Assembly (NCBI RefSeq): GCF_918797505.1
Contig: NC_092794.1
Span: forward strand, 61,055,167 to 61,119,166
Source: Bemisia tabaci
Lineage: Eukaryota > Arthropoda > Insecta > Hemiptera > Aleyrodidae
Reading direction: 5' to 3'
Length of the DNA: 64,000 nucleotides
The notes beneath the pieces were generated by a model. The model was not told the origin of the DNA. It saw only the letters and a list, made by a program, of their open reading frames with translations, and did no database searches. Positions 47,501 to 56,700 of this stretch are shown here, one piece after another. Made by a program: the position numbers and the translations under genes. Position 1 is the stretch's first letter. Each line of letters begins with the position of its first letter.

Positions 47501-47819
47501 CTCTAAAATTACTGAAAATCTTTTGAAGTTATTTCATAATGTTTTTTTGGAGATCAAGATAAAACCTTTCCTTTAAAAAGAAAAAAAAATTGTCATTCAG
47601 TGTGAGAAGGAGCCCCACTTTACACAGAAAGCTCTAATCATACAATGTAACAGTAATAAATCAGAATGCAGTGTGTTACTCACAGGTCATGCCAAAACGA
47701 TCGGCCACTTTCTGCCATTTTAGCGCCCTCTGTTTCGGGGGAGCCGCCGGCGATGTCCGCCATAAAACGGGGTATTTTTTTACTTCCTTGATGAAGCTTC
47801 GTTTTTGTCGTCCGTCCAT
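38580..47819 (-). CDS. MADF-domain DNA-binding protein, three exons, frameshift in exon 3
   Basis: Exons read right to left: 47819-47684 (starts MDGRQKRSFIKEVKKYPVLW), 41437-41308 and 39029-38580. Splice phases agree (GTGAGT/TTACAG and GTAAGT/TTTCAG). Exons 1 and 2 together form a MADF domain of about 85 residues: FIKEVKKYPVLWR, KWQKVADRFGM, VQGEWKRLQQARR, LWKYEEDMSFL. The spaced Trp residues and the W-Y-FL ending are characteristic. MADF proteins are SANT/Myb-related DNA-binding transcription factors, common in insects. Exon 3 begins with a Ser/Thr/Ala-rich linker. After a one-base loss near 38902/38903 the frame changes; restoring it opens an acidic stretch (LDDDCDD), a charged, probably helical C-terminus, and a TGA at 38582-38580. 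Without the extra base, translation stops at 38807. The introns (6.2 and 2.3 kb) are full of transposons. No BESS motif is evident. Confidence 0.8.
38815..38945 (-). repeat. Coding triplet-type repeat in exon 3 of the MADF gene, with missing base
   Basis: On the + strand the sequence is built from GGCGGCACT, GGTGTCGCCGCT and GGTGCT units, encoding Ser, Ala, Thr, Gly and Asp on the minus strand. One GGCGGCACT unit is 8 bases (GGCGGCAC, ending 38902). This single missing T switches the frame from Ser/Ala to Val/Pro codons. Confidence 0.85.
39645..39903. repeat. Foldback element in intron 2 of the MADF gene
   Basis: Left arm blocks CTTCCTACG, ATCGCGCTTTGAAAAATGCG, TATGACGTCACCC and GGTTTCTTCCATCTAGCT are all mirrored in the right arm (AGCTAGATGGAAGAAACCAA, TTTTTCAAAGCGCGATAT, CGTCTAGGAAG). 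Arms are about 110 bp with a short spacer, and the element is non-coding. Confidence 0.8.
40267..40414. mobile_element. Family F-related short MITE in intron 2 of the MADF gene
   Basis: The left end TTTGGACTGCATTTTGCAAT, then TTGGAACTATAAA, is mirrored at the right (TTTATAGTTCCAAATTGCAA, then AATGCAGTCC). Confidence 0.8.
40415..41307. other. Remainder of MADF intron 2, nothing recognised
   Basis: AT-rich intronic sequence with a short GAT triplet run near 41193-41211. No gene or repeat recognised. Confidence 0.5.
41989..42235. mobile_element. Family A MITE, copy 7, in intron 1 of the MADF gene
   Basis: The ends CTGCCGTGCTAAGGAAGAAC and CTTCCTTAGCACGGTAG, with both subterminal blocks intact. 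The flanks are AATG and AATT. Confidence 0.9.
42663..42712 (+). repeat. Truncated family A end
   Basis: AATACTGCCATGCTATGGAG followed by AAACGTCGTAAGCC and CAGACGTTGTC matches the left end of family A only. The rest of the element is missing. Confidence 0.65.
42752..43051. repeat. Foldback element in intron 1 of the MADF gene
   Basis: The left arm (AATTCGCCTTCAGCTGCG, GAATATGTTGTGCGTGCTGA, CTGAAGGCGTTTAATGTGCG) is mirrored along its length in the right arm (CGCACATAAAACGCCTTCAA, TCAGCACTCACAACATATTC, CAGAAGGCGCGAAT). Arms are about 110 bp and moderately diverged. Confidence 0.8.
43415..43657. mobile_element. Family I MITE, copy 1
   Basis: The left end GCACAGTGGATCGAGTCAAC, then AGGAGAGGTCG, is mirrored at the right end (CCGACCCTTCTGATTGACTC, then GATCCATTGTGC). 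The interior AAACGCTTATAACTCCATGA recurs in the copies at 50663-50896 and 63534-63777. Confidence 0.8.
43686..44093. repeat. Foldback element with TAGACAGAGTATGGCCAT ends
   Basis: The left arm (TAGACAGAGTATGGCCAT, CATTGGTCGCGAGCG, GATGCTCTTAGGGCCGTAAA, AACAAACAAGATGGC) is mirrored in the right arm (GCCATCTTGTTTGTTTATTT, GGCCCTAAGAGCATCATG, ATGGCCATACTCTGTCTA). The inner 40 bp of the arms are almost identical while the outer parts differ more. Confidence 0.8.
44332..44496. mobile_element. Family D hAT-like MITE with perfect 8-bp TSD
   Basis: The ends CAGTGGCGCGGCGTGCTTTG and ACTCACGCCACGCCACTG mirror each other, and GGTGTTCGCAGCGAACACC forms the central hairpin. TCTCAAGC flanks the element exactly on both sides. 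It is close in sequence to 10168-10332, so the two copies probably moved relatively recently. It lies in MADF intron 1. Confidence 0.9.
44940..45035 (+). repeat. Solo end related to the foldback at 1-515
   Basis: TCATTTTCGTCGTGCAAATT, then GTGAAATTCTTAATGCGAAA and CATGTATCAGGATGCTT, matches 420-487 and continues weakly to 515. The matching opposite arm is not seen nearby. Confidence 0.6.
45249..45501. mobile_element. Family A MITE, copy 8
   Basis: The ends CTGCCGTGCTAAGGATGAAC and TTTCCTTAGCACGGTAG are flanked on both sides by AATA. The element lies in MADF intron 1. Confidence 0.9.
46291..46533. mobile_element. Family A MITE, copy 9 (degenerate ends)
   Basis: It has CTACATGTGCTAAGGAAAAA at the left and CTCCTTTGCACAGCAG at the right, with the subterminal GCTGCCAAATTTCC and GAAATGTGGCAATTC blocks. 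Confidence 0.8.
46754..47006. mobile_element. Family A MITE, copy 10
   Basis: The ends CTGCCGTGCTAAGGAAGAAC and TTCCTCAGCACGGCAG are flanked by AACA on both sides. It begins about 220 bp beyond copy 9. Confidence 0.9.
47007..47683. other. Start-proximal part of MADF intron 1, nothing recognised
   Basis: Strongly AT-rich with many TTTTAAA and GAAAA runs. No gene or repeat element recognised. Confidence 0.5.
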
Positions 47820-48130
47820 GATTAAAATGAAACTATTAAATAAAACGGATAGAAAAAATCACACAAGAATCAGAGATTAATAAAATCACAGCCGAATCAA
47901 ATCACAGATGAATCAAAACACAGATCACTAAAATCACGGATGCTCGACCAGAGTACACGGGTGGTGACGAGGGACTGATCGAAAACTGATCGATTCACAA
48001 AAGGTGAAATGATCGGCACTCAACGAGGGACCGTCCTTTCTTTCGAGGAGGGACTCGCAGGGTGCGTCGATTCCGCGAACTCGTGGGATTTACCACGGGC
48101 GGGAGCAATGCGAATGAAGGGTAGTACTGC
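47820..48130 (-). promoter_or_regulatory. Upstream region of the MADF gene (5' UTR or promoter)
   Basis: It lies immediately upstream of the minus-strand start codon. It contains an array of near-repeats of AATCACAGATGAATC (about 47855-47945) and then more GC-rich sequence. No TATA box can be assigned with confidence. Calling it regulatory is an inference from position. Confidence 0.35.
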
Positions 48131-48570
48131 GGGCCGTGCTGAGGAAGAACGCCGCATGAACATTCGAGAGTTGCCAAATTTCCTTCAATAAAATGTTTAT
48201 CTGGACGTATTTCTGTCAAACGGAACCATGTTCATTCTGACGTGAGCTCTGTTACGCATTTATTCTGACGGGTCTCAGGGCTCATAGCTTAATGGACACA
48301 GTTCCATTGAAATACGTCCAAATCAGATAATTTAAACGCACTCTTGTCTCATTATCACGCTTTCTCATTAATTTTGCCTTAGAAATATGTCAATTTTTGA
48401 TTAGCTATGAATATTTTACTTGAAATTTTAAAGAACTTCGGGTGATATTGTGAACAACATTATCTGAAAAATTGGAAGTAAAATATTCATGAGTTTACCA
48501 GGAAATTCGTGTATTATCAATCGAAATTTGGTAACGCCTTTAGATTCATACCTGCTTTTCCTCAGCACGG
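48131..48570. mobile_element. Family A MITE, copy 11, split by a family C element
   Basis: GGCCGTGCTGAGGAAGAACG at the left and TTTTCCTCAGCACGGCC at the right are family A ends. The interior is interrupted at 48202-48322. About 70 bp of AT-rich sequence beyond the insertion does not match family A. Confidence 0.8.
48202..48322. mobile_element. Family C MITE nested in family A copy 11
   Basis: The ends TGGACGTATTTCTGTCAAAC and CCATTGAAATACGTCCA mirror each other. The inner GTGAGCTCTG/CAGGGCTCA pair matches the short form at 24402-24523. Confidence 0.85.
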
Positions 48571-48573
48571 CCC

Positions 48574-48795
48574 TGCCGTTCAAAGGAAAAACGTAACATG
48601 AACATTCGAGAGTTGCCAAATTTCGCCGGATAAAACATGTATTTTTGAGGAAAATTGTCTATCTTTTCTCGTGAAATGTTCTGATATTTCAGAATAAATT
48701 ACAAGCGAAATTGTCTGACGTATTTGAAGAAAGACATTCACAATTGACCCAGTAAATTCGTTTTTCATTGAAGGAGATGTGACAACGTCTGAAGG
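48574..48795. mobile_element. Family A MITE, copy 12, right end lost
   Basis: It begins CTGCCGTTCAAAGGAAAAAC and carries GAGAGTTGCCAAATTTCGCC, and near its right end GAAGGAGATGTGACAACGTC. It stops abruptly at the border of the satellite-bearing element that starts at about 48796. Confidence 0.75.
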
Positions 48796-49736
48796 TACGG
48801 AACCTTAGGCGCGTCTGGACGCGGCGTCCTGGACGCGGCGTCTAGACGCCGATAAATCTGTCTAATGATTTTTGCGCGGGGACGGCACCTTAGCGGCGAA
48901 GAGACGCTGCGGAAAACGCCGATCGAGGACAGATCGGAGCGAAGACGCCGAGAAATTCCGCTCAGTCCGCTGCCTTTCCTACCGATTTTTGGATGTGTTT
49001 AGTTCGACAAACCCACGAATCGATCACAAAGGCCGTGAATTGATCGACAAAAGCCGCGAATCGATCGAAAATTCCGTGAATCGATCGACAAGAGCCGTGG
49101 ATCGACCGACCCACCCGTGAATCAATCGACAAAAGCCGTGGATAGATCGACAAACCTGTGAGTCTATCGACAAACCTGTGAATCGATCGACAAACCTATG
49201 AGTCGATCGACAAACCTGCGAATCGATCGACAAACCTATGAGTCGATCGACAAACCTGTGGGTTGATCGACAAACCCGTGAATCGATCGACCAAGTTGTG
49301 AATCGATCGAATTACGTCGATTGGTTCACGTTTTGGTTTTTCGATCGATTCATGTCGATTGACTAGATACCGGTTTTCCTTTTAATTGTCAATCATTTCT
49401 CGTCTATCGATCCACATTTTTTGTCGATCGAATCGACACCCGTTTTTTAGTAATTTGTCCATCGATTGGTGTCGATCGATTCACGTTTTTATTTTTCGGT
49501 CGATTTTTGTCGATCGAATCCACACCCTCCTAAAAAAAAGCGCGTACAGCCATTTTCGCGGCCCAGAGCATACTGTCCGATCAACGAAAATTCGAGAAAT
49601 TGACGGCGGACAGAGCGGAAAAAATCCACGGATTCCGCTCCTATTAGGTGCCTTGCTCTAAAATGTGAGCGTCTTCTCGCCCTCGACTCGGTAGCAGCAT
49701 TTTCCGCCGGCGTCCAGACGCGCCTAAGGTTCCGTA
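48796..49736. mobile_element. Satellite-bearing element with 27-bp perfect terminal inverted repeats
   Basis: The ends TACGGAACCTTAGGCGCGTC, then TGGACGC, are repeated exactly in inverse at 49710-49736. The similarity continues outwards as TCTGAAG with one mismatch just before TAC, so the true border is uncertain. The flanks inside are GC-rich. The centre is a 20-bp satellite (about 49010-49310) followed by related sequence in inverse orientation to about 49520. No transposase frame is present. It interrupts a family A element. No clean target duplication is visible. Confidence 0.7.
49010..49310. repeat. 20-bp minisatellite, unit AATCGATCGACAAACCTGTG
   Basis: About fifteen variants of the unit follow one another, first with longer spacing (AAAGCCGTGAATTGATCGAC) and then as a regular 20-bp ladder alternating GAATCGATCG and GAGTCGATCG. 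From about 49310 on the same TCGATCGATTCA motif appears in inverse orientation with irregular spacing. It forms open frames on the minus strand rich in SIDS and RFVD repeats, which I regard as spurious. Confidence 0.9.
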
Positions 49737-50662
49737 GCTTCAGAGGTTAAACGAAAATGTTTTTTCGAGTCAAAATTGATGAATGGACTTGATTCTGCAA
49801 TCAAGAAATACAATTTCTCGAGCATAAAAACACTTATTCGCAAACGGAAACTAATTGCATTTATGCGGTTTCTGAAATAAGCCAGTGCTTGTTGTCCCTA
49901 TGTTGCAAAATGTAGTCCAAATATAGTATTTATGAATCATAAACTACACTTATTGTTAGCATGCTTGAAAAAACTTCAGTCAGAATTTTTCGACAGCGTA
50001 TATCGATCCGACTATCTATCATTTTAGATGCTCGTATTGTATTACAATGCATCGTTGTCAAAATGCGCTTTTTTGGCGTGCAGGCGTCGATATTTGAATT
50101 CATTCACGGCAGGCGTAATGAGATAACTATTTGACCACGAGTGTAGGCGTATTGCCGCTAGTCGGATTGAAGGCGCGTCACGCGGCGAAGATGACTCGTC
50201 CACGCCGCATTTCTTTACCTGGCTCGTGCGACGCTGAAGTCGCAACAAAACTAGACAACGCGTCATTATCCTAGGATAATGACCCGGTTTTTACGACAGT
50301 TACAGGGAAAATACGTATCTTAATTACAGCAATTTAGAAAATTGGACAATGTTAATTTGTTTCCTGATATATAAAAAAAAGTGGATTAGAACAAACGAAA
50401 ATATCGCGTCGAAAGTTTGATTTACTCGAAACCATTCTGGAAAATTCTCGGAAACATCAGAAAACTGTGTAGCTTTTTGGAAACATTGATTAAAAATGAA
50501 ACACAAAAAGTGGTGAATAATATTGCAATCACAGATGAACACGCTTTCTTTAGCGTGCACCCGTCGGCATTTGAGTGCATTCATCTCTTAAATAACTTGA
50601 ACATGATTGCTCTTCAATTTTTTACACGTGCTTTTATTTCAATAGTTGGCGGCTGCTTAGCG
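49737..50662. other. Intergenic stretch with a possible old family F relative
   Basis: Around 49781-49922 weak inverted ends resembling family F (GGACTTGATTCTGCAA and TTGCAAAATGTAGTCC) can be seen. Two short similar blocks (50070-50104 and 50541-50584, each with GCGTGCA and a CGTCG/ATTTGA pattern) are diverged copies of another repeat. No gene is recognised. Confidence 0.35.
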
Positions 50663-50896
50663 GCGCACGATGGATCGAGTCAATTAAGAAGGTCGGACAT
50701 GAAATTTTTGTCTAAAACTGCAAATATGTATAATTCGTCACATTTTAAATTTCAATGAGTGCTTATGGAAGAAAATTTCACAAGGAAATCAATGGAACTA
50801 CCTTCAGAACCTCGAAATTTTGTTTAGCTAAACGAAGTTATAATCGCTTAAAGTTTCCAAATGTCCGACCCCTCCTACTGACACGATCCACTGTGG
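50663..50896. mobile_element. Family I MITE, copy 2
   Basis: GCGCACGATGGATCGAGTCA at the left and CGACCCCTCCTACTGACACG, then ATCCACTGTG, at the right mirror each other. The interior matches 43415-43657 in inverse orientation (GAAGTTATAATCGCTTAAAG). Confidence 0.75.
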
Positions 50897-51050
50897 ATGA
50901 GCTGCCCAATTTCAATCACAAGAGATTGTTCCATATCAGTATCCTCAAAACACGGCATCCAATAATGGTCCACTTCAGTCGGAATTTGATTCGTGTATGT
51001 ATTGATGCCTTATTTATTTAAATTACTTGACAAATAGGTAATAATAGACC

Positions 51051-51965
51051 CAGGCCCGCCACAAGGGGGGATACTGGGTCCCTGGTACCGGGGCCCGGGC
51101 TCCGGAGGGGGCCCGTGTTACCCGTGAAAAACCACTACGAATTCACATGCAACCCTTCTTTCGTAAGAAACAGTTAAAAATTTACCCTAAAAATTTCGCA
51201 AAAGGTGAATAGATTTTCAGAAACACGCTGGGGCACTGAAGAATTCTTCTTAAATTTTCAAAGAAGTATTCTTCTTGGAAAATGTCTATCTATTTTCAAG
51301 ATTTTCAGTACAGAGGGATAAATGGACGTATTTCTATCACGAACTAAGCGCCAATTTGAGTTCCTTTTGAGGAATTTAGAATGCCGAATAGCGCGTTCTG
51401 TCAAACGGACCTAAGCGCCATAGAAAAGCATTGCGAGCATGGGACGGAATAAGCCGGACGCCCGATTCCGGCCAATCCAAGCCCCCCTCTACCTTCCTCA
51501 ACCTATGGCGCTTAGGTCCGTTGATAGAAATACGTCCATTTTTAGTAACTGCGTTTCATTTTCTTCCGTCGTCAGATGGTAAGAGTCTCCAGTCTGGGAT
51601 CCTCGCCTTCAATGGCTCATGGCTCAACTCCCTTGCCATAGACAAACGAAGGGGGAGTCCAGGGGGGCCTGACCCTCTCAGAACTGTATCATATGCCCCC
51701 CCCCCCCCCAAAAAAAATAAACATTTTCCAGATGTTTTGAATGAACAATCCGCAAGTATTTTGTGCTGAAAGTATAAAAAAAGAACATAATTATTCCGCA
51801 GAAATTGATGGAAAAATTCTTTATGGAAACTTCAAAATGCGTCCGATTAGTCGTATAAATTATAAAATTTCGCAGGGGATGGCCCTCGGACCCCCCCTAC
51901 CTCTGTGCTTGGGACCTGGACCTTAAAACTGGTATCAGGGCCCGAGATGGGATGTGGCGAGCCTG
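51051..51965 (+). mobile_element. Family E hAT-like element, left copy of a composite
   Basis: The left end CAGGCCCGCCACAAGG and right end (inverse) CAGGCTCGCCACATCC are hAT-style termini. The body is nearly identical to 52595-53317, apart from a family C element at 51325-51538. The left flank is AATAGACC (51043-51050). The right flank is CATGAAGG (51966-51973), which does not match the left, so this copy did not arrive here alone. It has no transposase. Confidence 0.85.
51325..51538. mobile_element. Family C element nested in the left family E copy
   Basis: TGGACGTATTTCTATCACGA and TTGATAGAAATACGTCCA mirror each other, with the inner pair AACTAAGCGCCA/TGGCGCTTAGGT. It is absent from the second family E copy, which shows an uninterrupted GGGATTTTTTCAGTAAC junction at the equivalent place. 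Confidence 0.85.
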
Positions 51966-51973
51966 CATGAAGG

Positions 51974-52594
51974 CTATTTCCATTTAAATCTTCCTTCACA
52001 TTCATACGGCGCAATGATACAACTATTTGAACTCTCCAGAATGCGTGAGGTATCACGCCGCATTTGAAGGCGTTTTCAAAACAGCCAAGTTCCGTTATCG
52101 GAATAGTCGTTTTGCATAGTTCATATTCTTTTGGTTTTAATGCTAACCACTTGTTTAATTATAATCCTCCTATAAAAACCACCCATTTGCTAAATGCAAT
52201 TCTAGCTGGAGCGCACTTCAGCTATGCATTCATCACTGCAAAAATGTCAAAGGAAATTGTCACGCCCTGCGTGCATTGCATGGAGGCTAATTCCATTTAA
52301 ATCTTCCGTCACATTCTTACGGCGCAATGATACAACTATTTGAACTCTCCGGAATGCGTGAGGTATCACGCCGCATTTGAAGGCGTTTTCAAAACAGTCA
52401 AGTTCCGATATCTGAATAATCGTTTTGCATAGTTTATAGTATTTTTTTTTCATTTCTAACCACTTGTTTATTTATAATCCTCCTATAAAAATTACCCATT
52501 TGCTATATACAATTCTTGCTGTAGCGCACTTCAGCTATGTATTCACCACTGCAAAAATGTCAAAGGAAATCGAAAGGCCCAGCGTGTATGAAGG
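51974..52594 (+). repeat. Two tandem monomers (about 310 bp each) of a satellite-like repeat
   Basis: Monomer 1 is 51974-52286 and monomer 2 is 52287-52594. Shared blocks include ATGATACAACTATTTGAACT, GAGGTATCACGCCGCATTTG and TAATCCTCCTATAAAAA. The junction CATGGAGG (52279-52286) corresponds to the CATGAAGG and TATGAAGG flanks next to the two family E copies, so it shows an empty insertion site. No coding function is apparent. Confidence 0.85.
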
Positions 52595-53317
52595 CAGGCC
52601 CGCCACAAGGGGGGATACTGGGTCCCTGGTACCGGGGCCCGGGCTCCGGAGGGGTCCCGTGTTGCCCGTGAAAAACCACTACGAATTCACATGCAACCCT
52701 TCTTTCGTAGGAAAAAGTGAAAAATTTACCCTAAAAATTTCGCAAAAGGTGAAAGATTTTCAGGAACACGCTGGGGCACTGAAGAATTCTTCTTAAATTT
52801 TCAAAGAAGTATTCTTCTTGGAAAATTTCTATCTATTTTCAAGATTTTCAGTACAGAGGGATTTTTTCAGTAACTGCGTATCATTTTCTTCCGTCGTCAG
52901 ATGCTAAGAGTCTCCAGTCTGGGATCCTCGCCTTCAATGGCTCATGGCTCAACTCCCTTGCCATAGACAAACGAAGGGGGAGTCCAGGGGGGCCTGGCCC
53001 TCTTAGAACTGAAAATAGTATCATAAGCCCCCCCCCCCCCAAAAAAAAAAAAATAAACATCTCCAGATGTTTTGAATGCAACAATTCGCAAGTATTTTGT
53101 GCTGAAAGTATAAAAAAAGAACATAATTATTCCGCAGAAATTGATGGAAAAATTCTTTGTGGAAGCTTCAAAATGCGTCCGATTAGTCGTATAAACTCTA
53201 AAATTTTTCGGGGGATGCCCCTCGGATCTCCCCCCCCCCCTCTGTGCCCCCCTGATGTGCTTGGGGCCCGGACCTTAAAACTGGTACCAGGGCCCGAGAT
53301 GGGGTGTGGCGGGCCTG
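52595..53317 (+). mobile_element. Family E hAT-like element, right copy of the composite
   Basis: It is in the same orientation as 51051-51965. The left end is CAGGCCCGCCACAAGG and the right end (inverse) CAGGCCCGCCACACCC. The left flank TATGAAGG (52587-52594) matches the right flank of the other copy, and the right flank AATAGACC (53318-53325) exactly matches the left flank of the other copy. The right end lies about 110 bp before the CCAAT motifs of the XRCC4-like gene. Confidence 0.85.
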
Positions 53318-53399
53318 AATAGACCTACATAAGTAATCCTCTGGATATATTAATATTGAAATCATGACTGCTGATTTACTTTGATCATTTCATACTTTT

Positions 53400-53755
53400 C
53401 CCGCCAGTTTTTCACTTCGACCACGACCAATCAGCGAGGTTTTGGATTGCGATAATTGCGACCAATGGCTAAGCTTGTAAACAAAAACAAACGCTATGAG
53501 CATTTTGAGGTTGGAATTGCTCGTAGCTTATCAGTAAATCAGTATCCGTTTCCTACTCAGAATTTGCGGTAACACAAATTAATTTTTATTAATTATTTTC
53601 CAGTCATATCGTTGATATTATATTATTGCACGTCCTCTCGTTTACTTTTTTATGCTGGTGAAATGATCCATCTTCCAGCGACTGTATCATTAGTTTAAGA
53701 AAATTGTAGACCTAATGCACCGCTCATGTTTATAAATATTTGATTTTCCCAGAAC
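53400..53755 (+). promoter_or_regulatory. Probable promoter and 5' leader of the XRCC4-like gene
   Basis: Two CCAAT motifs lie at 53427-53431 and 53462-53466, about 300 bp before the start codon. No clear TATA box is seen. A 3' splice-site-like TTTTCCCAG lies directly before the AACATG start, so an untranslated first exon is possible. Function is inferred from position and motifs. Confidence 0.4.
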
Positions 53756-56700
53756 ATGCCGGAAACTTACTTTTGTGCTTTCATTTCTTCCTGTGGCAAG
53801 TGTCTGAAGATCAAGTCTGAATGGGAGAAAGATGAATTTAAGTTAATTATCCTGCAAGATTGTGATTCTTGGGAATGCAAGGTAAGTATTCGCCAGCACA
53901 ATGACATACATCTGCTCCAAAGATGATTTGCTCTGGCACCGGTTGGCAGCAAAGCTACTTTGCTTTAGGCGGTCACTCTCATAATAAATTTCCATCGAAT
54001 ACACGTTTTTTAATGCCTGATAAATTCATTGTACTTGAAAAACAATCTTGAAGTAAATTCGCACATCTTGGAAGGAACAGGTGCAATTATTATGAAGCAA
54101 CGTGCCAAGAATTTGCCCTAAGCACTTCAGGTTTGTTTTAAATTCTAAACCATTTGAACAAGCAAATTTTCTTGTGATATGCAAGAGATAATCCTTTTAG
54201 ATTAGAGAACAACATTGTGGTGGGAAGTTAAAGGTCTCGTGTGGTCTTCCCTGGTCTGCTACTACTTTTGTTACATTTTAAACATTTTCTGATTTGATAG
54301 TGGAATTGCAGAAATACACAAGTATCTTGGTTCAAGGCTTTGTAGGCTTCCTGCCGTAGTTTCTCTATATTATACTATTTGTTAAATTTGATGATTTTCC
54401 TCTCAATTTCGGTGTGTTGAGCATATCCAAATTCCGCCATAAGCAAAGATAGAGTATTTTGAGAACAATGCTGAGCTTTCAAATTTAGATATTTCCTGAA
54501 GTCCTTTTAATTTCTTAACACTGAAAAGTTCCTAATCTTTTGTTTAGGTGACAGCTGCCGATATCACAAGGGAATTACCCGGCATCAATGCAAATTCCTA
54601 CATTGAGCTATCCAAAGAAATTCTAGCTCGAAAGAACAAAGGCAAACTGTGTGATTACAGTGTGGATGAAAATATCTTTTCTTGGCAGAAAAGGAGTGAA
54701 GATGGAGAAGCCATATTTTCAGGGTTTGCCAATTTGAAAAAGGTAAAATATATCATATAGATGAGATTTTACTCAGTTTAAGCAGACAATAGTAACAACC
54801 ATCTGTGCTTGGGCATCACTTTAACTGTTATACTGATTTGAGAGGAATTAATTTTCGAAAAAAATGTAGAAACTTCAAGATTTTTTTATGATTTAATAAT
54901 AAAGGATCAAATAATTAGCGAGTAATTTTTTAAGTTACATTAAGGGAATGCAGTAGGGCATTGGCAAAGAGATTTCACGATGTCAGTTGCTCAATAACCT
55001 TTAGAAAGATAGGCTTCTGTGGCATTTAAGTATTGCATAGCGTCAGATTGTGCAATCGGAGCAACATACATATGTATATTATCAAAGAAACAACTTAAAA
55101 CAGGACTGAGGCTGCAAATATTAAAAAGAAACACATAAAATAAAATAAGAAACCCAAGACGTTTCGCAGGGATCACACCTACATTTTCAACCAGCAAAAC
55201 AAGGAAATTAAAAGAAGAACACTATGAGCCTCAACGTTGTTATTGTGAGACTGTATTAAGTGAGACTCACAATAACAACGTTGAGGCTCATAGTGTTCTT
55301 CTTTTAATTTCCTTGTTTTATCGGTTGAAAATGTAGGTGTGATCCCTGCGAAACGTCTTGGGTTTCTTATTTTATTTTATGTGTTTCTTTTTATTATTTG
55401 CGGCCTCAGTCCCGTTTTAAGTTGTTTCTTTGTTAGTGTTTCGGGCCAATTAAGTTGTTTTTTCTATGTATGTCGTGTAGTTCAATGTCATATTTTCTAC
55501 CTTTCCCAGGAAAAAAACAAAATCATAAACTGAAATAAAAGGCTCCAAGTAAGTTGCTATAATTCATTCAATTCTACCCCATCACACTTTAATGAATTCT
55601 AATTGTTTAATCCCTTTTGACAGATACCATACAACGAGTCAATTATCAAATTTGTCGACTCATTCCTTTCTCTGAACTCGGAACTAACAGAAGAAATGAC
55701 TATCCTGGAACAGGAGAGTAAGACACTTGAAGCGGGTAATTCAATTTGTAAGATTTTTCTTACCATTTTAAAGTTTAAGTAGTTTTAAATGAACCCTCAT
55801 TATTAGAGGCACGTAATATACAGAGTATAATTTAAGTAATAAAAATTTAATGGAAAAAAAAATCAATTTTCTTATCCTAGCTGTTTTGATGACCAGTTTT
55901 GATGTTTGGAGCCAATATTCAACTGTGCTCTCTGAAAAATTCTTCAGTTCTTGAAACATTCCTAAATCCAAAGAGAGTTGATAGAAATTTGCCCCACCAA
56001 TTGCAATTTGTATTGAGTATAGCATCCGGTTGTTACAAAATGCTTGAAATGATATGATCCAGGGGTGTCATCAGATAAGATGACCATTGTTTACTTTCGG
56101 TTTGCAAGCGCAGACGAAAAATTTAGGCCTTTGCACGAAGCAGTGCTTGCTACTATCCACCTTGAAAACATCTGTCTAATGATCGTATCATAAAAAAACT
56201 ATTTATCAATTATGATTCACGACTTTTATGTGATTGTGATTTATGTGTGGCTAATAATTAAAGTGTTACAAGGTTTGAAAGTATTAAAAAACTTATCGAA
56301 GCTTGTGTTTTTGCTTCTGTGAGAGTCAGATGTTTTCATGTGAAAAGTAATGATGCGAAAACGCTTGCAAACCAAAAGTAAACAACGGTCAACTTATCTG
56401 ACGACACCTCTAAGATTTTCATGCTGTCAAAAATAAAATAAAATAAAAAGAAAGTTGAAAATGTGTACAATTCATAGAGAAAACTCTTAAACAAAATTGT
56501 TGAAATATCCATTTTTTTTTCTTTCTCTTTTACAAGTGTTTAGTTCTTCACTGCAGTAAAGTTTAACAAAAATTTTGCTTAAATTATAGTTTTTATGTTG
56601 CATATTTAGCAGTTTTGTGTTTCACTTGTATGACTGATTTTTGAAAGCTTTGAGCTTGATTTTAATTTTTTTTTTTTTCAAAGTGTCCCGTCAGTAAATT

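Noticed and set aside
48872..49120. 82-codon plus-strand frame
   Set aside because: It is made of the GC-rich flank and satellite of the inverted-repeat element.
49010..49310. CRISPR-like array of 20-bp repeats
   Set aside because: The units follow each other without unique spacers and the DNA is eukaryotic. This is a minisatellite.
55736..55760. Alternative donor GTAAGA at 55748 for XRCC4 exon 3
   Set aside because: Joining it to exon 4 creates an immediate TAG stop. The donor at 55736 (GGTAATT) gives a perfect frame instead.
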